A stretch of DNA of 64,000 nt from Erpobdella octoculata. Taxonomy: Eukaryota > Annelida > Clitellata > Hirudinida > Erpobdellidae. Below the pieces are notes generated by a model that did no database searches, was not told the origin of the DNA, and was given only the letters and a program-made list of their open reading frames with translations. The stretch's first letter is position 1. Every line of letters starts with the position of its first letter. The position numbers and the translations under genes are program-made. Location of the stretch: the NCBI GenBank assembly GCA_963978895.1, contig OZ022239.1:36971830-37035829 (forward strand), written 5' to 3'. Positions 1 to 9,855 of the stretch are shown here, in pieces.

Positions 1-85
1 GTTGGCTTGGCATAGAAATAGCGGCATAGACAAATATGTTATGATTTTGATTTTCGAATATTAAAATAAAATCGAAAATCGTCAA

Positions 86-180
86 AAAATGATTTCAAAT
101 CAAAATCATAATTAAACTTTGCAAAATGATTTCAAATAAAAATCATAATTAAACTTTGCAAAATGATTTCAAATCAAAAA
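86..180. repeat. 37-bp tandem repeat, about 2.6 copies
   Basis: Two full 37-bp units (86-122 and 123-159) are followed by a partial third. Each begins AAAATGATTTCAAAT and ends TTAAACTTTGC. The repeat lies inside the hAT remnant that occupies the left edge, upstream of its transposase tail. It has no coding role. Confidence 0.8.
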
Positions 181-239
181 TCAATATTTTGATTTTAAAT
201 CGTGATTTCAAATCATTTGATTTCAAATCCTACCCAACA

Positions 240-523
240 CTGGAGTTACATCACAAACTAGAGCAATTTCCATGTGCTTATTCAAAAGTTTTAAAAATAT
301 TAAAAATTGTGCTGACATTATCTGTTAGCACTGCATCAAATGAACGGTTTTTTCAGTTTTAAAACGTGTGAAGACTTATCTAAGATTAACATGTGGCGAC
401 GAAAGACTCAATTTTTTATTACTGATGGCGGTGGAACATGACTTAGTAAAAACATTTGATCTTGATGATTTAGTGGACGATTTTGCAAAAATGAAAGAAC
501 GTCGATACCCTTTGTTACATTAA
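240..523 (+). pseudogene. hAT transposase C-terminal (dimerisation) fragment, frameshifted
   Basis: The frame from about 240 contains LTLSVSTASNERFF, the hallmark C-terminal block of hAT-superfamily transposases. At about 358 the frame must shift by one base to continue as SVLKRVKTYLRL, then DERLNFLLLM, to a stop at 521-523. This is the final part of the RNase-H-like/dimerisation domain. The rest of the gene lies off the window or is lost. The frameshift makes it a pseudogene. Confidence 0.85.
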
Positions 524-723
524 TAATTTAAACGTTTGTTTGTCTGCGTTCAATATCAAATAAAAGTTAACATTTTTGTATACTGTTTTTTAATTAGTAT
601 GATGTTTTACATGAAAATACAACATACTAGTGTATATTGGCATGGTCATTTTAGTTCGAAGATTCTCTAGGTTAATTTAAAAAATCTTTGCCCCCCCAAG
701 ATTTTGCTGAATCCACGCCTCTG

Positions 724-2748
724 CCTCGGACCCCATAGTGTTCAAGTTTTTTTTAGCAAGACTTTGTGATTCACTGTATCAAAAGCCTTGGCCAGATCCA
801 GAAACACGCCGATGATGTAGTCTCCTCGATCCATAGCCTCCGCAACCCTCGAGTGCAACAGAACGAGCGGCATGTAGGTAGAGTGAATTTTTCTAAAGCC
901 GAACTGACTCCTGGTAATGATGGAAAATCTGGCAAGAAATCCATAGAGCCTGGAGTGCATAGCTTTTTCAAAAAAGCTTGAGAAGAAACATAAAATAGAT
1001 ATTGGCCGATAATTGGAAATGGTATCTTTTTTGCCAGATTTGTGAATGGGAATTACTTTTGCCAACTTTAACTGATCAGGAAAAACCCCTGAAGAAAAAA
1101 AGCAGTTTATTATGCAGGAAAGAATATGGGCTATACGTGGAACAGAGCATCTTGCAATACACGGGTCAATTCCGTCGATTCCACTGCTGTGTGAGATTTT
1201 TAATCGTGCCGATATTTCAATGATCTCGCCCGGTGTTGTAGGTACAGCATCGAAAGAATGGACCACGGGATTACCAAGATATTCATCAAATGTTGCATTA
1301 GAAATTAATATATTTTTTGCGAGATCTGTGCCAATGCTGGAGAAATGGTTATTAAACGAGTCAACAATTTCTGTAGGAGAGGTCAAATAACTCCCGTCAC
1401 CCGCATCAAAAGTCCTGCACTGCTCCACAGAAGATCGCTTGCCCATTAGGCTCCCAATGATTTTCCATGTTTCTTTAGCATTGTTTTGACATAAATTGAA
1501 TTTTTTTGAATAGAATTCTTTGATTGTTGCAATTTTCATTGATTTGAAGCGATTACGGTACACAGTGAATTTCTCTTTATTGGCCACGGTCGGGCTCTTG
1601 AGGTATTTTTTATATAAGGCATTTGTCTTTTTGCAGCACTTCATGAGATTGGGCGTCATCCAATCCTTATCAAATCTAGCAGGACCACGAGTGTATTTCA
1701 CCAGTGGAAAACACTTGTTATATATTTCGAGATACTTAGTAATGAATAATGAGTAAGCAGAGGACGCATCACCACCATCGGCCATCCCAATCACCCCAGA
1801 CCAGTCCATCTCACCCAACATCTGTTCAAACATTTCTTTCTGTCTCAGGCTGGTCAGTCTTCTAAATGAAACCTGATCTCTTTCAGTATTGGTGCGAGGT
1901 GCGAGATCAGTTGACAGAAAAATCGGAAGATGATCAGAGATATCATCAATCACAATCCTAGCAATAGAATATTGTAAGGGGTAGTTTGTAAACATGTTGT
2001 CAATTGCAGAGGCAGTTTTAGAACTTATCCTGGTAGGCGCCGTAAATGCCGGAAGAAGGCTGTAAGAAGCCAGTAAATTGAAAAAATCAGCCATAGACGA
2101 GCTCTGTTCTCTACTGAGAAAATCAATATTGAAGTCGCCCATTAAAAAAATATTCATATTTCTTTTGACAAGACGATTTAACAAATTGCTGAATTCTGTG
2201 TTAAAATTGTGTAAATTTGTGTCCGGGGGACGATAAATAACACCCACTAAGAAATTTCCAGTTTTTTGACAATCCATTGAGATTAGAAGAAGCTCGAATG
2301 AAGTTACACTGGTGTTCCAGAGTGAAGCATCAACTGTTGAATAATTGATCCGCTCATCAATAAAAAATCCAACTCCACCACCTCTTTTCATGTCTCGATT
2401 TTGGAACACGAAGTGGAAACCCGGTATTTCTATGCCTTTAGACGAATTTTCATCCAACCAAGTTTCTGTGACCGCCAGAATTCGAGCTCGACTTTGGCGA
2501 AGTAGTATCGTTAATTCGTCTAATTTGTTTTTCATACTTTTGCAATAAACGTGAAGGAAAGAGAAAAATTCACGAGGCAGTTGATTGGTCAGGTCATTTA
2601 AATTTTTTTGAGAAACATAAATGCTGTTGTCTTCATACATTGAACGAAATAAATTGTCATCCGGATCAATACCAGAATCAAATAAAGAAAAATTATCTTC
2701 AAACCTTTCAAAACCAAAACAAATTTCTTCTTTAACGACAGAATCCAT
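724..2748 (-). pseudogene. LINE ORF2: endonuclease plus reverse transcriptase, truncated
   Basis: The minus-strand ORF begins at ATG 2748. The N-terminal half is an APE-type endonuclease with TETWL, GVGFFIDE, GDFNIDF and ISDHLPI. A linker follows, then RT palm motifs (NYRPISIL, SQFGFR, FLDLAKAFDTVNHK). The open frame stops at 742 after a one-base slip in an A run, but RT sequence continues in the next frame to 724, where a hAT element interrupts it. The YADD box and 3' UTR are therefore outside the window. ORF1 lies just upstream with a gap of about 9 bp. It looks like a CR1/L2-type two-ORF LINE; the clade is uncertain. Confidence 0.9.
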
Positions 2749-2757
2749 TGGATGAAA

Positions 2758-3496
2758 TCAAAAGTTTTCAACCTCCTCCAGACTTAGAACTTGGGCGGGC
2801 CTGTCAGACTCAGCCCGCCTGACAAAGACCGCACCATTCCAGGTCCAGATGGAAGCAATTCTCTTTTCTTTAAGAAGTTTTCTACCCTTTGAAAAAATGT
2901 CGGCATTTTTTTGTTAGGTGTTCGTTTATATAAACTTTTTGCGCAGTGTCTTGTTTTCGTAGTAATCTCCTTAATTCATAGATCCTATCTCTGACAAGCC
3001 TGGAGGCGAATGTAACAACAATTGGCCGAGGTGCGTTCTTTGGACCCGGTACGCGAAATCCAGCAGTGATGTCACGCTCTGAAATTTCGAGGTCCAACTT
3101 TTTCTGACAACATTCTATCACAGCCTTCACCGTATCTTGCCGTGAAGATGGCCTTTGACCTCCCCCATCCTTACTGGCAACAGAGGCTGCTTCTGCGTAA
3201 GATGACTCGGGTACACCGTGGAACACAAGAGTGCCGCTCCTCATCTGGGTCTCCAATTGATCGACTTTGAGTTGTAGGGTACGATTCTCCTCTATTAGGA
3301 ATTTGAGCCTGTCAACAATAGGTTTGATCTCATTCTGAAGGGTCTTTGTTACCAGCTCCATCATTGATTCCCTCAACATCTCTCTGATGCTCGACTCCAG
3401 ATCAGGTAGTATCTTACCTTTAATTTTATCTGCCAATGTTTTATTTTCTGTTAACAAATCCATGATTTCCTCATGCTTTGGCGGCTTGCGAGACAT
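2758..3496 (-). pseudogene. LINE ORF1 (coiled-coil / RNA-binding type), one frameshift
   Basis: ATG is at 3496. The first 70-95 residues are charged and heptad-like (coiled coil), followed by LVFHGVPESS, a motif typical of LINE ORF1 proteins with an RRM-like fold. Later FRVPG and VTFASRLVRDRIYELRR appear, then VYINEHLTKK. The open frame ends at 2882, but the adjacent frame continues with GRKLLKEKRIASIW and FVRRAES to a stop at 2758. One recent frameshift near 2886 explains the break. ORF2 starts 9 bp after that stop. Confidence 0.85.
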
Positions 3497-3506
3497 TATC
3501 TGAGCT

Positions 3507-3635
3507 AATTCGACTCGAAAGAGTGACTCACAAAAACAATACTGAATTCGTGTTCTTCACTAATATCGCCAATTCGACTCGAAGGAGTGGCTCACAACAA
3601 CAAAATTGAATTTGCATTTTTTACTAATATCGCTA
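3507..3635 (-). repeat. 64-bp tandem monomers in the LINE 5' UTR
   Basis: Two diverged 64-bp units (3507-3570 and 3571-3635) both begin AATTCGACTCGAA on the plus strand and end ACTAATATCGC. They sit directly upstream of the ORF1 start, where several LINE families carry tandem promoter monomers. A promoter role is inference. Confidence 0.65.
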
Positions 3636-3769
3636 CAAATATTTACTAAAACAGACAAAAAACTATACCGTCAGATAGAGATTTTTATAACAAGTTCAGT
3701 CGTATAATTTTCTTAACCATTAGGCCCCTAAAAATCGTTTATTTAGTTATTTATAAAGCATAACGTAAC

Positions 3770-4350
3770 GCTCCGTTCACCGCTCGCTTCACTTTTTTTC
3801 CTGTTGTTCTTCATACCAAACACTACAAATTCGTAAGCAAGAAAATCTGACAAATCATCTTTGGTTTTCTCATGTGCCAAAAGTTTGCCATGGTCACTTA
3901 ACTTATGATGGTTGATGAAATTGATCTTAAATTGAACCGGATCTGATTTTTCTCTGGCGATATTCTTTTGTTGCAGTTTTCAACGAACCCGTAATATGAG
4001 TCAAACACCAAATGAACTTCATCATACGTTTTGAATTTTTCGTCCATCCAGTGACAGAATACCCTGATAAATCTTGACATATCTTTAAATGCACTGGTTT
4101 ACCCATACAATGTAGCTCCGCCATGCCATCCACAATTGCAACATTCTTCAGAGTCTGTGGTTGAATTAAAGGATCTGTTAATGTTTCCACGGTCAAGTCA
4201 TTGTTACCTTCAAAACGGTCACTTGGTAGTTTTTCCAAAATTCCCATTAGCTTGCTCTTGGAAAGGCAATGATGCATGTGTCCATCTTGGGTATATATAT
4301 GCAGCGCCGTGGTGTCATGGCGTTTCGGTTCGTGAGCGAAATCAAATATG
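3770..4350 (-). pseudogene. Decayed multicopy ORF, C-terminal half (split by a LINE)
   Basis: Minus-strand frames carry VDGMAELHCMGKP, then KTYDEVHLVFDSYYG, and, after frameshifts, KLLAHEKTKDDLSDFLA. This order (VDG.A, YDEV.LVFD.Y, KT..L..FLA) is that of a large uncharacterised protein family, highly multicopy in invertebrate genomes and apparently transposon-borne. Frame changes near 4080, 3990 and 3900 show that it is dead. Its N-terminal half lies at 6925-7400, beyond an inserted L2-like LINE. Function unknown. Confidence 0.6.
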
Positions 4351-5056
4351 ATTTGTTTTATTGTTTGTATTCTGTATTCCCTTTTCTAAACCTTCCTTTC
4401 TCTAATAATGTACTTTAGGGATTTCTTATTAAGCCTCTCTCAATCTTCTACTCTGCCCACTCGCACTGTTCGCCGTAAGATTTATTATCTTGATATTCTT
4501 AACCTTAATTATATCAGGAAATTTAAACGTATTGCTAAGTGCACTTCTTCTTCCTCTGATCTCTCTATAACAAATCCTCTTCTTAAAATAAACAATCTTA
4601 AAACTAATAATAGTCGTAATAATAATATAATAATAATAACAATAACAACAATAATAATAATAATCCTAGTCCTAGCCTTAATATAGCCACTCTTAATATT
4701 CGTTCTCTAAATAATAAATCACTCTTTATCTCGGAGCTAGCCCTGTCTAACTATCTTGATCTATTTTTCCTGACTGAGACCTGGCATGAATCTGCTTCTT
4801 CTCCTTCTCTCCTTGCTTCTGTTCCTACTGGCTTCTTTTTTGTTGAGCAGGCTAGGCCTCCTACTAATCCTTTTTCTGCTCAACATTCTTCCTATGGTGG
4901 CATATGCCTTCTCTTCAAGTCTTCCTACTCTGCCTCTTTCAATTCTTTTACTAAATTCTCATCTTTTAAATGCCTCTTTACATCTGTTAAAATTAATTTT
5001 TTAAGTTTAATTTAATAGGTATCTATAGGCCTCCTAAATGCTCTAAACCACAATTT

Positions 5057-5800
5057 TTGGAGGATTTCTACAACCTTTCTGAATTTCTTTTCTCTCTATC
5101 TACTCCTTCTTTTATCATTGGGGATTTTAATATTCCTATTAATAAAACTAAAGACTCTTTTGTTTCTCAATTTCTTGAAATCTTATCTACTTTTAACTTC
5201 TTTCAGCATTGTGATTTTCCGACTCATAATCGGGGCAACACATTGGATCTTATTATTTCTCCTCTTTTCTGTAATATAAGCAATCTTTCACCTGTTAATC
5301 TTCACTTTACTGATCACTACTTTATTTCTTACACCTTACCTCTATCACAACCTTTAATTAATCTTACTTCAGTCACTAAAAGGTGTTGGTCTAGATTTGA
5401 TAAAATTCAATTTTCAAATTTATTTCTCACCTCTGGGTTTTCTTCTTCTTTTTTCACTGATGTTCTTTTATGGACAATTTCATCTATACTGGATACTTTG
5501 GTTCCTTTTGAGACGTTTAAGTTTCGACTCTTTTCTAAAAAAGCTCTTTGGTTTGATCGTGTTTGTGTTCTCTTGAAGCAATCTGCACGTAAAGCTGAGC
5601 AAGCTTATCGTTCTACATTATCTAAGGGTTCTTGGTACGAGTGGCAATACCATCTCAAACAATACCATAACCTCATCTTTGCTAAGCATTCTTCCTTTTT
5701 GAGAAAATCTATTGTTCTTGCTTCTAGCTCTAGGAATAGGTGGTCTTCTCTTTCTAAACTCCTCAATAAAAAAATCTCCTCCACCATCTTTTCCTCCTGA
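5057..5800 (+). pseudogene. L2-like endonuclease C-terminal half and linker
   Basis: The ORF contains FIIGDFNIPINKTKDSFV, HNRGNTLDLIIS and FTDHYFISYTL, matching the APE endonuclease core with its GDFN, T..LDLI and DH motifs. The linker before the RT follows. The N-terminal third of the endonuclease is in other frames upstream (4686-5010), so it is frameshifted. Confidence 0.85.
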
Positions 5801-6866
5801 TGACTATCACAATTTTCTTAATACAAAAATTGAAAACATCAGATCTTCTAACAATAGTCAAACCCTTATTTTTTCTAAATTATCTATGGAAACTTTTACT
5901 TTTTTCTCTCCTATTACACTTGACTATCTTACTAAACTTATTAACTCTATGTCTTCTTCTACTTGCTCTTTGGATCTCATTCCTACTACTATCTTTAAAG
6001 AGCTTTCGTCTGTTCTTCATCCAATTTTACTTGATTTAATTAATTTCTCTTTATCTACATCTGTGTTTCCCTCTGTTCTTAAGTCCTCTTTTATTATCCC
6101 TATTATTAAAAATGCCTCTCTTGATCCTTCTTCTCTATCTAGCTATAGGCCTGTCTCTAACCTATCTTTTATCTCTAAAATTATGGAAAGAGTTGTGTAT
6201 GAGCAAATAAGTGCTTATCTAACTGCTTTCTCACTTCTTCCCTCTTCTCAATCTGGCTTCAGACCTGGCCACTCTACTGAAACTGCTCTACTTAAGCTTC
6301 ATAATGACCTCATTGTTTCTTCTGACTCTGGCGTCTCTACCCTTCTTCTTTGTCTTGATTTTTCATCTGCATTTGATACAGTTGATCACTCACTGTTGTT
6401 GGATGTACTTGATAAATCTTTTAATACAACTAGTGATGCTCTCCGGTGGGTTAAATCTTATCTATCTGGTAGATATTCCTATGTTTTTATTGAATCTTCT
6501 AAATCTACTCCTGTATCTTTGAGCTATGGTGTGCCTCAAGGGTCTATTCTTGGTCCTTTACTGTTTATTCTCTATACTTCTGAACTTCCTCATATTATAT
6601 CTTCTCACTCTCTCAATAGTCAAATGTATGCTGATGACTCTTATGTCTATTCTACTTTCTCTAACTATTCTCTTGATTCTGTTCTTAAACAAATAGCTGC
6701 CTGCCTTCAATCTGTTATATCCTGGAGTTCTTTCATGTGTCTCAAACTTAATACCGACAAGTTTGAACTAATCTATTTCAATAAGTCCTCTAAATCTCTA
6801 AATCCTTTTCCTTTGGTTTTGCCACCCATCTTCTCTTTCCATTTCTCCTTCCCCTTTGATTCGTAG
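5712..6866 (+). pseudogene. L2-like reverse transcriptase
   Basis: The 384-codon frame covers RT blocks from the thumb-proximal linker through YRPVSNLSFISKIMERVV, GHSTETALL, DFSSAFDTVDH, GVPQGSILGPLLF and MYADDSYVYS. It ends soon after the LKLNTDKFELI block, so the C-terminal region and 3' UTR are missing. It overlaps the endonuclease frame by about 90 bp, which indicates a frameshift rather than a natural gene boundary. Confidence 0.88.
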
Positions 6867-6924
6867 CAATATTCTTGAAAAAAATTAAATATCTGCTTTC
6901 ATTTCAATCACCTTATTTTGCAAG

Positions 6925-7400
6925 GGCACTTTCACTTTTTTACAAACTGAACTGCAAGTTTTTTTGTTTTATTTTCTTCGTTGGTGACCAGAATTTAACA
7001 TCATTACTCTGAATTCGTTCCTTCATGAACATAAACATTTGTTCATCTCCGATTTTTTTGAGACGACACATATCAGTTTGAACATCAGAAGGAAAAACAC
7101 GCTGGGTGACAATGTGCACCAATTCCGTGTTTCCAAAGTGGAATAGATTTATTGTTGAACGTTAATATCTTGCCTCTTGCATACGGAAACAAAGAGGTCA
7201 TGATGCGTGTGTTTCTTTTTGTTAGCTAAACCAATCATATTTTCGGTTGCAGCTGCTATTCTTGCCAATTCTGGATCTGTGAGAAAAAATCAAGCTCTTG
7301 CATTTTCATTCAGTGTAATCCCAACAATGCCACCTTGGACTTTGAGCCTTCGATTTTCATTTAATAAGGTCAGACTCAAATAAGTAAGCTATTTACGTTT
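6925..7400 (-). pseudogene. Decayed multicopy ORF, N-terminal half
   Basis: The minus strand reads GGIVGITLNENARA, then LTDPELARIAAATENM, and after frameshifts QMFMFMKERI and KFWSPTKKIKQKNLQ. These are the upstream blocks of the same family as 3770-4350, in the right order and strand, so the L2-like element at 4352-6895 split a single ancestral copy. Stops and shifts are present throughout. Confidence 0.6.
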
Positions 7401-8520
7401 TTTATTTCAACACATGAACACAATTAATATAACATCAATATTTAATTTTACACTAAATGGTGCTTAAAAGGCATCATTACAATCGGGTTTCTCTACAAAA
7501 GTCACTAAAGCCTTGTTACCATATCAGTTAAATAACCTTGCAATGTGGTTATTATTAAAATGCATAAATTATAATATAAATAATTATGTAATCAATGAAT
7601 TTTCCTTCAAAACAGGATTTTGAAAAATTATAAAGCATATGATTTGCTAGTCATCTTGACAATCTTGGCGCCATCTCGAATATCAAGGTCACGTGATTGT
7701 TACACAGTGTTGTAAATATGTTTTTTTGGATTTGATGACCCTGAAAATCATATCTTAGACACCAAAAACGCATCGCTGTGACATATAGTTTTTGAGGAAA
7801 TTGAACAAATATGATTTGGTGACCATCTTGACCGCCATCTTAAATATCTAAAAACTGCCAGGGATTTCAAAATTACACCATGATTTTTCCTAATATAGAA
7901 TATCTAACAAAGAAAATGACACCTAACACATATTTGTATCATTTTGCATCCCACGGGACAAGATTTTAATACAGTTGCTGCCAGACTATAATGTCCAAAT
8001 AAAACAAGTAAAAGAAAAAACGAGTTTTTCAACACAAACTTTTGTTTTAAATACACTCGATTTAGAAATACGAAAGATGTTCAAATAATGTTTTTTTTAA
8101 TTGAATCATGTATTGTCATCCAATATAAAGCTATGCTGAAAGTTTCAGCTTCCTAACTAGTCAAAAAACTGGCTAAATTTTACTTGCAAAATTTGCGTAC
8201 AGAGAAAGCCACACACACACACACACACACACACAGAGATTGTAATTTAAATAAAAATTTGTAAAAAAGCATAAGCCACGCTAGGTCATTTCATGTTTTT
8301 TCAGTCAATGCCTTAATGAATTTTGATAGCCATTGAGGGTCTTTTGCAGATATGGCTTTAGAACCAGAGTTTTGACTTTTCTACGGGCCTGATCATGTGA
8401 GGAATTTAAATGTTCTGAAAAGATTGTATTTAATTTTTTTCAAATTCTTTTAACACAAAAAAAAACACGGGTTTAATTACAAGTCAAAACTATAAAACAT
8501 TTATTTTCTAGGGGTCGGTA
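7401..8520. other. Non-coding, mostly unannotated
   Basis: AT-rich DNA with no supported ORF. It contains a diverged inverted copy of a dispersed family (8095-8265, containing CATGTATTGTCATCC) and a (CA)n tract of about 12 units at 8212-8234. Nothing else is recognisable. Confidence 0.5.
8095..8265 (-). repeat. Dispersed roughly 170-bp repeat family, copy 1
   Basis: It shares the block reading (minus strand) CTTTATATTGGATGACAATA with copies near 16190, 58980 and others, and ends in a (CA)n tract where other copies carry GTTTGTTTGTCTG. No coding potential. Probably a short non-autonomous element. Confidence 0.55.
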
Positions 8521-8544
8521 TTTTTATTAGGATATATATATACC

Positions 8545-8730
8545 TAGACTGGCAAGTCCCTCAACTCCGCCTCGCTAATTGCGAGCCAGTCCCAAGCCTG
8601 GATAAAGGAGGAGGGACAGTTAAAAGGAACAAACTTTGATCCACGACAGGAAGTACTTATGTGCTCCCTACATACAGCCAATTCAGTCTTAAAACACTTA
8701 GTGTAGAGGACTATAAACTATCATAAAAAA
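8545..8730 (+). repeat. SINE/RTE-3'-end-like repeat
   Basis: The sequence CCCAAGCCTGGATAAAGG with GAGGGACAG resembles the conserved 3' region of RTE-derived SINEs in invertebrates. A related, longer copy is split around the hAT at 38322-39659. Class assignment is tentative. Confidence 0.4.
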
Positions 8731-9010
8731 AAATAAAAAAAATGGCAAGTTCCTATATAACTCTATAGTTGGGACCGTGTCCAGCGCGGCAAATTCACCC
8801 CTCTCACGTGATCACTGTAAATAAGCAAACATAAACAAACTTGCCGGCAAGTGACCAATCGATGTTGAGCCGAGCCATGAAATGCTGTTAATGCATATTC
8901 ATGAGGTAGTCACGTGATGTTCCTCGCTTGTAAATTAGCCACTAGTAGTAGACTAAGTAGACCGATACGACCGATACCACTGTTACGTGGTTCTTCAATT
9001 TGTCTCGCTT

Positions 9011-9785
9011 TGGGTGCGTTGTAACAATCCACCAGATGAGACACCGGTTTAACCAAAGCGTTGTAACAATTAACCACAGCCTACTCCGTTTGAGCTCAAC
9101 CGCGTTGTAACAATTCACCGCGTGCATACACTGGTGTCCATCACATCCACCAGAGTTAAAGCTTGGTTGAGTGTGGTTGATTGTTATTGTTATTGCTGGT
9201 TTCGGGCATGGCGCTGAACACGTGTATTCAGTTGAGTATGAGGGAGACAAATAGATGCTATTATTATTGCAGAAAGGGATTGAAGTAGCTAGAGCAGTGA
9301 AAGATTACTTTTTAACACATTTTCGTAGTCGTTGACCGCCCAGAAATTTCCGATATAAGTCTATTTAATCATTAAATTGTATTGATATTCAAGAGAAATC
9401 TATCATTTTTGACAAGATTAGCTTAAGTAAATTCTATAAATGATTTATAAAAAAAATCACAATAAAGCTATGCTTTCAATATATCACATTTCTATAATAA
9501 GCCACGTTTTGAAGAAGGACAGTAGAATTTGGAACTTATTTGTATGGTCCGGCCTTTGATTTTGCTTTTGTTAAAAAGCTTCGAGAGGGTGGGAAATGTG
9601 TTAAATGTTAAAGTTCAATAAAGAAATTTTAAAATGTTCATTCTAATGTTATAAAGTGTTTATTTCCAGCTGCAGTTAGTTAGCCACACAGCTCTGTTTA
9701 CGTGAGCGTCCATCAGAAATCAACCAAAGCGTTGTAATAATTATTGGAAATTGCGGTGCTCCAGTGATCAACCACAGCGTTGACA
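9011..9785. repeat. Spaced motif repeats GCGTTGTAACAAT
   Basis: The motif GCGTTGTAACAAT followed by a short CACC/AACC box recurs at about 9016, 9057, 9102 and (degenerate) 9729, with a further CACAGCGTTG at 9775. Spacing of the first three is about 43 bp. No ORF of note; possibly subterminal repeats of an unrecognised DNA transposon. Confidence 0.45.
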
Positions 9786-9855
9786 GCAGTGTTGAGCTGG
9801 TTTGTGTTTTAACAACGCGCCCTTTTTGTGCGTGCTTGGCCAATCTAGTTATATT

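Larger units (their letters stand above)
1..723 (+). mobile_element. 3' part of a hAT transposon inserted in a LINE
   Basis: The transposase tail is followed by non-coding DNA and a terminal motif ending CCACGCCTCTG at 723. Immediately after it, the minus-strand LINE ORF2 resumes. In the frame next to that of the long ORF, the LINE reads KKLEHYGVRG right up to the boundary, as expected for RT. So this is a hAT 3' end inserted into the LINE, and its left end is off the window. The expected 8-bp target copy would be 724-731. Confidence 0.7.
4352..6895 (+). mobile_element. L2-like LINE insertion lacking its 3' end
   Basis: The plus-strand element has endonuclease motifs (ATLNIRSLNNKS and TETWHES near 4690-4795; GDFNIPIN near 5120) and RT motifs (YRPVSNLSF, SQSGFRPGHSTETALLKLHN, DFSSAFDTVDHSLLL, GVPQGSILGPLLF, MYADDS) between 5700 and 6870. 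GHSTETALLK and the YADDS box are typical of the L2 clade. Frameshifts separate the ORFs. It stops shortly after the RT, with no simple-repeat tail. It interrupts an older minus-strand ORF whose halves flank it. A second, tail-containing copy lies at 21649-23395. Confidence 0.8.
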
